Of a stretch of DNA of 64,000 bases, positions 19,487-30,254 are shown piece after piece. The first letter of the stretch is position 1. Each line of letters opens with the position of its first letter. The DNA comes from Stemphylium vesicarium. Lineage: Eukaryota; Ascomycota; Dothideomycetes; Pleosporales; Pleosporaceae. The stretch spans positions 147,273-211,272 of the forward strand of contig QXCR01000038.1 in assembly GCA_004380135.1 (NCBI GenBank). The letters run 5' to 3'. Made by a program: the position numbers and the translations under genes. The notes under the pieces were generated by a model, which saw only the letters and a list, made by a program, of their open reading frames with translations, was not told where the DNA came from and ran no database searches.

Positions 19487-22180
19487 TCAGGTCTTTGACG
19501 GAGAAGACTCCCTGGTGTGCTGGAAGAATCTTCTCAGTCTGCTTCCAATGTTCTTCTTCTTCTTATCACGAGATGGCTCGCGATGTTCTGATTGTGGTCG
19601 CTGCTCGATTGAGAGCTTGCTGCGCTCACTGTTTGTCGACGAAGATGTGCCCATCAGGCGAGACAGACTGGCAATGCTGGAACGCTTGCGGCGCCGTGAC
19701 TCCATCTCGCTTGGGTCAGATGACAGGGATGCTGTGCGGTCACCAAATCGACGTGGACTCGCGAGTGGGAAAGCGTTCTGCATGGCGCTGGTCATGGTTG
19801 ACCTCGATGAAGTCAAAGATGGCACCTCGGTGGAAATGCGTACCTCAGGGCCAGGTTCTCCAAAGCGGGGAGATGGCATCACGGGGTAATCGGTCATGGA
19901 CGAAGAGGCGGTGCCTCCCCGACCGGTATCGAATGAAATCTGGCTAGATCGATAGTCTGGTGATGAGAAAGATGATGCAATGGTGTCGGGTGTCATCAGA
20001 CTCTGCTCGTGAAGCGGAAGAGACAGATTCATAACAGGCTGATGTTGCTTTGGCGAATCTTCAGTCGGCTGAGCGGTCACAGTGGAGTCGGAAGAGTGCG
20101 TAAGAGACGATGTTCTGGGCTCCTCGTGGTCTTCGACAACTTCAATAGGCTCAGATCCTTGAGTATGTTGGTTCTCGCTCTGCTCGACAGATGGGACTGC
20201 TTTGGGTGATAACTGCTCCGAAGAGTCGACCTCATATGCTTTCGGCGTCCTCTTGAGACCAAGCCCGTCATTGAAGTTCCAGTTGATCCCAGATCCTTCC
20301 TGCTTTGAATCCGCTTCCACTACTGAAATCTTTGGTTCTTCCGCCTCTGCAACGGGTGATTCTGGCTTTGCCTCTCTTATCGGAAGTGTCAAATCATCTT
20401 CAGGCTCTTCTTCTTCGAAAACGTCAGCCATGGGCGAAGCATTTGCAACAGCTGATGGACGGTTCTCGAAGGGGACCAGCTCAGGCGCACTCTCTGTCCT
20501 GCGATGCGAAGGTGCCATGCCGCTTGCGCTGTGCATAGCTCGCCTGTGTGCTGAAAATCCACGCTGGTTAGTTCGCGGACTCGTGCCATTGGGGGTGTTG
20601 AAGGGTCCGAGCGCAGCATCCAGATCGATGACTGGGCTCATGATGTCGGAGTCAACACGCTTAAGCGGGCGAGGTTGCCACGACGCAATGTCAGTGTCCA
20701 CCTTTGGTCGCATCGCAGGGGCGTCGGTAGGAGATACGATTGTGACAGTAGTGTCATCATCGAAATTGGGCTCGAAGTCGATTTCCTCTGACTCGTCCGA
20801 CTCTTCAGCATCGATGACAATGTTTGGCGGTGGTGTTGGTGAGCGCACTTTCGATCTCTTGCTGTGCTTGCCCTTCCTGGTGATGATAGAGTTTGCCCAG
20901 GATTTGACTTTGCGTGGTTTGCGACCGCTCTTGCGCGAGGCAGACTTGGTCTTCTCGAGAGGCTCTGTCGATTCATCGTTCTCGGTTGATGGTGAAGGCA
21001 GAGGTGTATCGAAAGTCTTGGAAAGCGCCGGGTCGGATGCGCTGGTAGGTAGCGTAGAAACCGGGCATTCTGTTTGACGGGGATCCTTGTGGAAGAGACT
21101 CCGTCGCTTCGCTTGAACTTTTGGTGTAGGAGTAACGGGCGTAACTGGTGAGATGGCGGACATGGGCCGCTTGCGTTCGGGCACCTCACCGTTTAGGCGG
21201 CCACTTATGAACTTGTCCAATACCATTCCAGCTGTGCTTGGTCGGTCCTCATCCTCGACTGTATTTAGTGCGGGGCGTCCCGGTCGTGGAGGTGCGGGGG
21301 CACTGCCACTCACGATCGAGGAGAGGCTGTTTGCGGCGGAGTGACCACGGAGGGTCGACATTGAGGTCTCTGTCTCGGAAGAGATGGTGGAGAGCGGACG
21401 AATGGTCTCGATTCTATCGGAGAAAGTGACACGAGCTCTGGATGGTGGCCGCGCAGCGTCATCGTCCTGAGTGTGCTCGCGCAACGATGGCTGAGAGACG
21501 GATCTGTTGAATTTGTGACCGAAGACGAACTGGTTTCCCTCCGAGGGTGTGCTAGGTGCACTGCCTGTTGTTGGTAGCGGTGGTGGAGGAGCCGGAGGGT
21601 TCATGATGGTTGTGAGGTCGTGGGAAGAGATAGCACCCGACCGGCGGTGAGCATGTCCGCGGCGACCTGCCGGGGGACCAGGTCGCAATGTCGAGCTTGG
21701 AGCAGGCAGAACGTCCTCGCCCTTGGTAGGGCTGCTGCTCATCAGGGCATTACCGCCAGGTCGATTGTCTCCGCCAATGAACTCGCTTCCGCCCCGTTTG
21801 TGTCCATGCGCCGGCTTCGAGGGTGATATCGGCACTGGTAGGGTGTTGGGTGACTGTGGTGGAGAAGGTTCTTTCGCTGGCTTGGGTGGTCCGGCAGGGT
21901 TGAAGGAAAAGTCGGGAAGTGCGTTGATCGACTTTTGACGGTGGTGTGGCATGGATCCTCGGCGGCCAGCTGGATAGGCCTGTAATGACATTGGGCGCGA
22001 GGTCGTCGGCGCAGGATCTGAGCAAGCCGTGTCTGGGCCTCGCATGGGGAATGAGAACTCTGGGTTGGGGATCAGCTCAATGGGACCGGCATTTGAAGGC
22101 TGTCGTCGCTGGTATAGCGGTGAGCCAATGCCGGACTGCGACTGTGTAGCGCGGTGTCGTGGCAGCGCAATTTGAGCCAT
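19487..22180 (-). CDS. Large disordered 'cell wall proline rich' family protein
   Basis: A single exon of 897 aa starts at MAQIALPRHRATQSQSG. It is rich in Pro, Ser, Thr and charged residues and predicted largely disordered. Visible blocks are a Pro-rich run (MNPPAPPPPLPTTGSAP, about 190-206), a very basic patch (SRKSGRKPRKVKSWANSI, KGKHSKRSKVRS), an acidic patch (ESDESEEIDFEPNFDDD), the family-typical VDSDIMSPVIDLDAALGPFN and a basic C-terminus (RDKKKKNIGSRLRRFFQH). Fungal databases call such proteins 'cell wall proline rich', yet no signal peptide, membrane helix or GPI site is visible here. A cytosolic or nuclear phosphoprotein is therefore more likely; many Ser-Pro and Thr-Pro sites support that. 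Function is unknown. Confidence 0.85.
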   Translation of the reverse strand: MAQIALPRHRATQSQSGIGSPLYQRRQPSNAGPIELIPNPEFSFPMRGPDTACSDPAPTTSRPMSLQAYPAGRRGSMPHHRQKSINALPDFSFNPAGPPKPAKEPSPPQSPNTLPVPISPSKPAHGHKRGGSEFIGGDNRPGGNALMSSSPTKGEDVLPAPSSTLRPGPPAGRRGHAHRRSGAISSHDLTTIMNPPAPPPPLPTTGSAPSTPSEGNQFVFGHKFNRSVSQPSLREHTQDDDAARPPSRARVTFSDRIETIRPLSTISSETETSMSTLRGHSAANSLSSIVSGSAPAPPRPGRPALNTVEDEDRPSTAGMVLDKFISGRLNGEVPERKRPMSAISPVTPVTPTPKVQAKRRSLFHKDPRQTECPVSTLPTSASDPALSKTFDTPLPSPSTENDESTEPLEKTKSASRKSGRKPRKVKSWANSIITRKGKHSKRSKVRSPTPPPNIVIDAEESDESEEIDFEPNFDDDTTVTIVSPTDAPAMRPKVDTDIASWQPRPLKRVDSDIMSPVIDLDAALGPFNTPNGTSPRTNQRGFSAHRRAMHSASGMAPSHRRTESAPELVPFENRPSAVANASPMADVFEEEEPEDDLTLPIREAKPESPVAEAEEPKISVVEADSKQEGSGINWNFNDGLGLKRTPKAYEVDSSEQLSPKAVPSVEQSENQHTQGSEPIEVVEDHEEPRTSSLTHSSDSTVTAQPTEDSPKQHQPVMNLSLPLHEQSLMTPDTIASSFSSPDYRSSQISFDTGRGGTASSSMTDYPVMPSPRFGEPGPEVRISTEVPSLTSSRSTMTSAMQNAFPLASPRRFGDRTASLSSDPSEMESRRRKRSSIASLSRLMGTSSSTNSERSKLSIEQRPQSEHREPSRDKKKKNIGSRLRRFFQHTRESSPSKT

Positions 22181-25100
22181 TGTCGGTTTATTAGCTGGCC
22201 TGGCTGACGCAGCAATGTGCGGTAATGGGGCTTGACGGGATTAGGAATGGTACCGCCAACGGACGTGCAGGACGATGGGCCGTCGGCAAGTGAGAAGGGG
22301 CGACGTGGGTGCCAGGTACAGCTTGCCGAATCCAGGTGGGCAGAATGTGGTTGGACCAGAGGTGCTGTCGAGGTGCTACAGGCGTGGGCACGGCGGGCGT
22401 GAGACGAAACAAGCGCTCACGAGGTACAGATGCTGGCGCGAATACTACTGACGCGAGACAGTCAGCACACGCATAAGCAGATTGCAGGCGGGTCCGGAAC
22501 GGGATGCGAGGCAGGTGGTGTGCGTACAGGATGGCGCAAGGTAATGTTGGTGTTGGGTACGATGTTCGGTAGTCGGTCGGCTGCCGGTGGGAGTAGTTGG
22601 ACGGAGTGAAGCCAGTACACCCAAGAATTAAGGAATGACGGGGGGAAATGAGCGGACAGATGCCTAGAGTCGCCTCAATTAGTGTGAGTAACGACAATGG
22701 GCTCCAGAGAGGGATCGAGGGAGGGCGCGAGGAGGATGGCGGGGAGGTGTTGACGGTGAATAGGCGGAGTGGGTGAGAGACGAGCACCTGGGCAACTCGT
22801 CGCTTTTGTCAGTGGTTCCTTCCCAGGCTGCCTGCGCGCTAGTAGAGGCACGCCCGTGCACGACAGGGGATCCCCGGCTCGTGGCTTTACCCATGCTAAT
22901 CGCTGTCTCCCTCCTCATTTCGCGCCTGATCCACACGCGCTGCCCAGGTACCAGCCCGCTGCCAGCTATCAGCTTTTCCTTTTTCCTGTGTAGAGGGGGG
23001 CATCACAGGGACTACGGGATTGCGCAACCTCCGTTTCACTTGCACTGCAATGTGCGCATTTGTGGATGATGGACGGCCGTATTTCTCAGCTTTTCCAACC
23101 CCCCCATCCCCACCCATCGCACGCCGAACGGGCCTGTCGCTGTTTTGGATACGCTGGCTGCGCAGCAATGATGTAGCAGTTCCTCTCGGCTAGCCAATGC
23201 CTGCCGACCGTCTGCTAGAGCCAGGTCGAAGCTCCCTGCCTAGCCCCGTGTAGTTTGCCAGTTCCAAGTATTCGTTGCTACCGTGTCACTTGACTGGAGC
23301 AACGGGCCTGCTAACCTCAGGGAACGGTATTATTGGCAGACATGGGGAACGATAAGTTTTGTCGTCGCTGGTCGCCCGGCTGCGGCCTCGCCGCCTGTTC
23401 CAAGGTCGCATGCGGCTCTCCTAGTGCCAGGTGCCCGTTGCTGCCGTGCAAAAGAGGCCTTACGCGCTACGAGACCCCTCCTCATTGAGGCGGCTGCACG
23501 CGATATGCATCCTCTTCGCTCCTTCTGTCCATCATCTCCCAGATCGTCTTGGCTACATGCCGCAAGCCGACCCTGCTCCACTATCATGTTCCCGCTGCCA
23601 GCGATCGGACAGCGCGGCTAAGAATCAAATGGTAGCGTCACGCTTCCCGCTGCACCGCTACCGGCACTACAAGTCTCCACGCTTCCGATGCTCACCACCC
23701 GAACGTCCCGAGAAGCTCTCCCACACTCGGCCTCGACACATAAAAGATGGGCACTGAATGTTTCACAGTATCCGTACGCTGTGGGGCTGCTCCATCCGGG
23801 ATGTATAGCCAAGCACGGATTTGATATGCGACTCGGGCCAATCGACTAAACTACACCCGTTTGATCCCAGAGCTATGCAGGGGCAGTGACGCCTCGCTAT
23901 CCCCCTTTTGAACCACAACGGAAGCTCGTCCTCGCCGCCCATAAATAGTTGTCGCAGACGAAATGCGGAGATGCGGGATGGCGGAATGGCAGAATGGCAG
24001 AAAGGCAGAAATGTAGCTGTCGTTTGCCAGTCACCCAACTGTCCATGCTCATGAAAAAGGTAGAACGTTAACGCGTCCAGTGTCGCATCGCAGGGCGTCG
24101 GCTTCATTAAGAGGCGAAGGATGCACCCCTACCAAGCTGTGGTGCCGAACGACTTTGACGAATCTGGCGGAATGCGCATGCAAAGATAAAGGAGCAGACA
24201 CATACACGCTTGCTGCAGCCATGCCGTGCACACAACCTTCGCTACATTACTGATAGCGCCCAGACTCGACCTTGAGGCGCATGAAGTTCAACGAGCGTCC
24301 GTGTCTCAAGCCGCCACAACGGGTTCCGCAGCCTGGCGCTTGTTACACCCGGTCTACATCTTTCCCTCTCTCAGTTTCTTCAATGTCTGAAAGTTTGTCT
24401 TCCCACCTTCGGAATCAGGATCAAGGTGACTAAGGTCGACTCGTTCCTGCATGCGCAATCGCTCCATATCGCTGCATGTATAATGCAAATCCTTGCGACT
24501 TTTTCTTTAAAGAATTCTCCGTTCGTGCACCTGCATGTGGAAATGACGACGTGTTGCCACGGGCGCGCTTTGAAGTTCGTGCCTCGAGGACTTGCTCGGC
24601 GTCTTCATTCAAGTATCCCGTCCACCCTCTGCCAGGTCCACCCTCTGCCAGGTCCACCCTCTGCCAGGTCCACCCTCTGCCAGGTCCACCCTCCAGATCT
24701 CTATTACCTCCGACGTCATGAACATGGAGTACCATGTCTCCCGCCTTCTGCATCATCTCAAGTGATCTCCAGGGTCTATCTATTCTCGGCGCAATACGCC
24801 GAAAAAGGTCCCGCAAAATTTGCCCATCATCATTTTTTTCACGATCCACCTCTTCTTGCCGGTTTGCAAGCAAAACTGCAATCGCCAAGAAGTCTTAGAT
24901 GAGCGTGTTTACGCGGGTACGATGACAAGAATCGTGAGACAAGGCCGACAGTCACACGAACTACTGTGCCGTCCGGTACCAAGAATCCGATCTGTGGAGC
25001 GTAGTGCACGCAACGGCTTCACTTGTGACCTACATCGCGGTGGTGGATCTGCACCGGCAAACTTTAACATCAGCTTGCTTTTCCGGGCGCGACCAGCGGT

Positions 25101-28100
25101 GAAGACAGTCAGATGGTGCAACGGATACTGTACCCTGTATTTAACAGCACCTCTGATGGCAGCAAATAACTTGTTCAATGGATACGCCGACACACCCGGA
25201 GATGTGTCCTGTTGATCCTGATTCTCGCGCAAGCGCTGTGGTATACGAGTTTTGGCTTTGCACCGCCACCGTGCTGCTCCACATGTCGCAAAACCCTCCG
25301 CGGCAAATCTTTGGTTTTCATGCGCCTGCCGGCCGGCCGTCCACCTGCATCCAAACCTTCCGCTGGTGTCCGCTGACGTTACGTGTCAGTGTCAGAGCAG
25401 CAAATCGTCAACAACGGCTTCCATGACGCGGCTCTACCAAACTCCGTCCAGGGGGAAAACGTCGCTGACCGAAGAATTGAGCAACGGTTGTGCCTTCGGC
25501 CGTCCGTCCTCCCTGTCCTTGGTTACTTCAATTCCTGGATACATTGTTTGCAATCGCAAGGTTGCGAGGCGTGCAAATGCACAAAATTGCGAATCTCGTT
25601 TCATGTCTGTTTTGATTCCTCAGGAACGACGAGATTGCCAATTTCCGGCTTCTATTTTGCCCTGTTCCCAAAAAGGGGAAGCGCCACGAGCATTTTCACT
25701 ATTCTGGCCAATGGTAGCCAAGAAGCCACAGCTGCGCCCCAAATGCTCGCGTGCCACCTGGCCATTGCCCTCCCGCACCACAGACAAACATCAGGCCCAA
25801 GCACGATGAGGTGTACTTCTTATTGTTTTTCCTTCTTCGTCATGATGGCTGCAGGGCTCGTCGCCGGCTTGACGTGGCCGCGACGCGACAACAAAGAGCC
25901 AAATCTGGGAGATTGCGCTGCTAGGTGGGTCTGTTAATTTGCCCTACCAACCCTGTGTACGCGAACACTCTCACAACCCAGCCATCCACCGGTCTGTATG
26001 TGTGCTGTCGGGACCCGCAGAGCCGCACACTCGAGTTACAGACAGCCAACCACACACTGTCCCAACAAAAGACACTTCATCAAGCTGGGAACCACTCGGA
26101 AATTCTGCCAGCACAGGATCGACGGTAGTTCGTCGTCGTATGCTCGCTCTAGATCTGTAATGCTGCTCGCTTGTTCAGAGGTCTAGGCCACCTTTTCCCC
26201 GGACGAACCAAATGCCCCAACCCCACTCTCAGGTACCGATTCTGAAACAATGCCATCATGTCCCGCCAGCTCCAGACCGCGTCAAAAGAAACGGATTGGC
26301 ATCTTCTCTAAAGATGATTGTTGGCGGTGAATGACCGTCTCACATCTGCCAACTGGCCTACCAAAGTCAGAAAGAGCTGAGCTCATAAGGTTTAGCAGGC
26401 CAGGCACGAGGTCAGCACTTGCGCTGCCATCTCCCGAGCAGCAGGCTTTGACAGGCCAATCTAGACTGCATCGCGATAGCTTCTGCTCTTGATACCGACG
26501 GGTTTTGGGGTCTGCGAATCCATGGCAACAAGTCGTTCCGCCTGGATACCCCAAGTTTATCCAAGTCACGAGCTGTCACGGCTGGCTAAGCAACGCCGGA
26601 CCACCACGCCACGTCGCGATAACGTTTGTGGCCCTCCACCTAACAACGGAGTCGCCGTCGCATCCTGCGAATCCGTTATACAGTTGCCCCATTGGCCAAA
26701 TGCAACGCTCAACGCGGTCAAGCGGTGTCTCATATGCCCATACTATGCCGCTTAAGAGGCAAGGCGGCCTGCGATAAGCTGCACAGATACTCAAGCGACA
26801 GTCCAGCTTCATCACCTGAGGTCACACGTTATGCAAGGGCAATCAAGCCGGATCCGCGCAGAGGCTTCGCTCACTCAGCACCACGTTTCGTACTACGTCT
26901 GACGGTTTGCTTGATATCACCTACTCCATGTGCATCGATAATCACAAGTATGCATGCTGGCTTTCTGCCCTGCCTGTGCAACAAAAACTCGTCAACAATC
27001 GTCTCATGTAAATGATGCCCATGAAGTTGGTATGCGTCCGGTCAACTCTCAACCCCGTATTTTGGGAGGATCCCCGCAAGCTGCCGATGCTGCAGCTTCT
27101 TTAGTGCATGCGAACCGCGATCTTCAGTTCTTGGTGGAGGGTGGGTCTTCTGCTCTATTGGGCCAGTTTGCCCCTTGCGTCAACTCTTGGCTGGAGGGTG
27201 TTGATCAACAGGCCCAACGAGACGTCCTCTGGGACAATCTTTCGCTCAGATAAAGACTCTCGGGTATCAGAATGGAGTACAGGCGACTTCGGCTGCGTTG
27301 CGAGAGCATGATTAAACGTATAGCGGTCACGGAATGCATGATGGGAAGCAAGCTTCATGTGCTTCCGCGTTAGCCTAGTCATGCAAGAGTCCGGTTGTGC
27401 AAAAGCAAGCACATTTCTACGCGATGGTGGCTGACAACTCCCCTCAGACGATACCAGAGCATGAGGACGTCGGCACGATTCCAGCGAGATAGCCGTACAT
27501 GTACCAGACGCCCCATCAGGACTGGAAAGCTTCCCGAGCGCCGCAGCCTTGGAACTATATGCACGTAGCTCTCTGTGTGCTTCCCACGGGATGATAAACG
27601 AGCAGGATTGCGGCACAGCAAACTTACCTGCTATCGATAACACTAAACCGCAAGTTTAAGTTTCCCGGCTATAGCCACAACCAGTCAAGATCAGTGTCCA
27701 CGAGACTCGTTCCTGAGGGCGTGGGCGAAAAACGCCACCAACCGCCGTATTGCTGACTGCCGCGCAGGCTTAGGCACGCAATTGTCTGCGTGGAATGAGC
27801 AAGTATGGACGCCTTGCAGAGATGGCACCCACATGCATATCGAGGTTGGAAGCGCTAATGCGTGATTCGACGGCCATTCACAACATGTGAGCTGGCGCTC
27901 GACGTGCTACTGTAACCGAGGGTGCTAACACGGGGATAGCGCTACTTGGTGATAGACGCGGCTTCACCAGGAACGGTAAGCTCACTCTAGCTGATCAACA
28001 CTGGTAGTCCGTGACGCTAGATGCTGATACGAAGACTCTTGAGCACGAAGGGGGTGCGCTGAAACTGTACGGCACGGCTGGGGTTTCGTTCGATGATCAC

Positions 28101-29040
28101 ACGGGGTACATATATTGGTGGAAGGTGCTCGCAACCTGCACCAAGGCGAAGCGCCCTTCTCTCTCAACAGATGCAATGCAAGGGCAAACCGGCATCTCCC
28201 TTACGCATCGCTAGGTTGAACGGCTATTCTCATCGCTTGCTCCCGCCGAGGTCCGCGCGTCTAGCTGAATATCATGTTCCCAGCTACCACCTGGTTGGGA
28301 CTAAGGATGAAAGTCTGGCTATTCAGGGAACCTCGTTAGTCTGGCAAGAGAGCCGAGTGACCAAAATCACAGAAACACATTCTCAAATGCCGTAAAACCC
28401 TCAGCCGCCTTCCACTCGGAACTCTGGTTTCTTATAGTTAGGCTTTAGCAACTCTAGTATACTGAACATGACAGCGTTCTTTGGTTCTCGCTGAGCCATT
28501 CGTAACTACTTGAACAAACTGGGCAGTCAAGCCGACGAGTCGGTAACTCACTTCGTCAGAATTCGAAATTTGAGCAAGGGCGTAGAAACTTTATTACTCC
28601 AATGCGGCATCATGGATAAAAGGCAACGTATACGGCAAGACCATTTCCATCAATCTCACTGTCTTTGTGGAGGACGCGCATCTACAATCTTCTTATCCCA
28701 GATGTCATTTTCTTTGTTGCCCTACGGTTCTTTTACACTCCTTACTCTTTTTCATCATCGTAAAACTATGACAAAAAGCTTTGCCTATACATCAGAAGAT
28801 CATGTTTTTTTTGAGTCCTTTGTGTAGATGTAATAAGAAGGTAAAGGCTTAGGTCACCTCAACTAGACACGCTACATAGTAAAAATCCAGCATGGAAAAG
28901 AAGAAATGAATTCTTCGCCCTCTCCATCTCTTCCTCGCATATCGCCTTATTTCTCTACTCCAAAACACGCACGCATGTCCCATGTCCATCTCACTCCCCA
29001 TCTACACTTGAATCTCCTCCCTTTCTCCTTTCTCAACCAT
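22181..29040. other. Gene desert of about 6.9 kb
   Basis: No convincing gene on either strand. The first kilobase is upstream of the proline-rich gene and probably its promoter and leader. Open frames up to about 185 codons occur but have no recognisable motif, overlap one another in several frames and lack splice signals joining them into a longer protein. Base composition is not strikingly AT-rich, so it does not look like RIP-mutated transposon DNA. It holds one 16-bp tandem repeat (listed separately) and short GGCAGAA repeats near 23985-24010. It could be unstructured intergenic DNA, a non-coding transcript locus or a very old decayed insertion. Confidence 0.45.
24620..24694. repeat. 16-bp minisatellite, 4.7 copies
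   Basis: The unit GTCCACCCTCTGCCAG is repeated four times exactly (24620-24683), followed by a partial fifth copy ending CTCC. The perfect identity suggests recent expansion. It lies in non-coding DNA. Confidence 0.9.
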
Positions 29041-29280
29041 CTAATTCGGAAACCCACACTCCGCACACCTCAATCCCCTGCCCATAGACGTTATTTCAGG
29101 GAAAGGTAGCGTACAAGAACAATGCCAGCACTGCCCGAAACCCTGAGCTTCATCTTCGCTTTCGCTGTTGGTATCATCATCACTAGCTATATCTTCGTTA
29201 TGGGATTTGTAGGGGATTAGGAGGGCGTGTTCGCTCGTGCTGTCTTTGGTGTTAGGGTGAGTGAAGGCGCGAGGTGGCAT
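29041..29280 (-). CDS. Small Cys4 zinc-ribbon-like protein
   Basis: Seventy-nine codons from an ATG at 29280. An acidic middle (DIASDDDTNSESEDEAQGFG) precedes a C-terminal CWHCSC ... CAEC pattern ending GFPN, which would bind one zinc ion. The frame stays open 36 codons further upstream without an ATG. A likely splice acceptor (CGCGTATCTCAG) sits just before the ATG, so an upstream exon is possible. I do not recognise the family. It shares strand, size and cysteine richness with the DnaJ-type zinc protein about 730 nt away, but the sequences do not align. Being small, it could also be a chance frame; the two CxxC pairs and the clean stop favour a gene. Confidence 0.4.
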   Translation of the reverse strand: MPPRAFTHPNTKDSTSEHALLIPYKSHNEDIASDDDTNSESEDEAQGFGQCWHCSCTLPFPEITSMGRGLRCAECGFPN

Positions 29281-30008
29281 ATCTGAGATACGCGTTGAAC
29301 AGTAAAATAACAAGGATATTATAAGTTCTGCAGGGCTTGGCGGTCTTTGAGGCGCAAGAGAAGGTTTCTTATCAGCTGGATATGACAAGCTTGGTTATAG
29401 TGGGCAAGAGTGTGATATGGACTGAGTATATTGCATGCTGTTGCACTGTAATCCTATAGCTTGATGAGATCTTGATCACGAATTTGGTTTTCTTGTGGAT
29501 GTGAATGCTTGTTTCCTTGAATGAATCCTGTGGCATTAGATTTCAAAGCAAGGCTACATCTTTCCTAGGGAAGAATTTGAGAACATGTGATACCCCCTTG
29601 CTAATTCTTCACTTCTACTTCTTCAACGTATCCACGTCACAGTTACACTGTGTATGACCGTGCATGTATCGTTATGATAAATGTATGTTTGCAGCGCAAC
29701 GAAATCTTCGCGGTGAATGTTTCATGACAGGGTACGTCAATGTTCGGTTCCCATTGTTTCGAAACGACTTGTACTCTAGCGATTGCTTGCAGGGAACTAG
29801 CAAGGTACGCAGCATCCCGACTAGCTTCACGACCTTCTCCATCTACGATGGGCATTCAACATGAATCAGCACTCGTCTTTGGCACCAACCGCAAACGTAA
29901 CTCATCATCATCATCAGCCTCATCACCCATCACCAAAGAACACCAGACAATCAAGAAAACACTCGAACCCCATCGCCATCGCTATCGCCAGCAAATCCTT
30001 TAACATTA
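29281..30008. other. Intergenic between the two small cysteine-rich genes
   Basis: About 730 bases, AT-richer than the flanks, with only short open frames. It would contain the promoter or first exon of the Cys4 gene and the 3' end of the zinc-finger gene. Confidence 0.45.
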
Positions 30009-30254
30009 CTATTCTATCCCCGTTTCATTACAATCCCAGCAGTTGATCCAGACAGTAACCACACCTCTCCCTCTACACGCGCCACACGGTACCGTATCGC
30101 CGTCTCCATCCTCCACTCTCCCATTTCCATCGCATTCGCTGCAGTCTTCGTCGTGGTTGGCTCCGCCATGGCCCCTACAGCTAGAACAAACTACATCTTC
30201 GTTCTTCTCGACGATGGATCCGCTGCCTGGAAGCGGGTAGTTGGGGTAGGTCAT
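30009..30254 (-). CDS. Small stand-alone DnaJ-type (CxxCxGxG) zinc-finger protein
   Basis: Eighty-one codons from an ATG at 30254. Four cysteine repeats are visible: CSSCRGHG, CSECDGNG, CGACRGRG and CWDCNETG. This is the number and spacing of the cysteine-rich domain of DnaJ/Hsp40, which binds two zinc ions. There is no J domain, Gly/Phe linker or C-terminal substrate domain; the protein is essentially the zinc module with a short N-terminus (MTYPNYPLPGSGS). Similar domain-only proteins serve as thiol or folding factors in plants and bacteria; the role here is unknown. The fourth repeat has lost the final Gly pair (NETG). No targeting signal is seen. Upstream on the same strand lies a long pyrimidine repeat that could affect transcription. 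Confidence 0.7.
   Translation of the reverse strand: MTYPNYPLPGSGSIVEKNEDVVCSSCRGHGGANHDEDCSECDGNGRVEDGDGDTVPCGACRGRGVVTVWINCWDCNETGIE

Noticed and set aside
20202..21077. Plus-strand frame of 291 codons
   Set aside because: It lies wholly antisense to the proline-rich gene; its Ser/Gly-rich composition mirrors that gene's codons.
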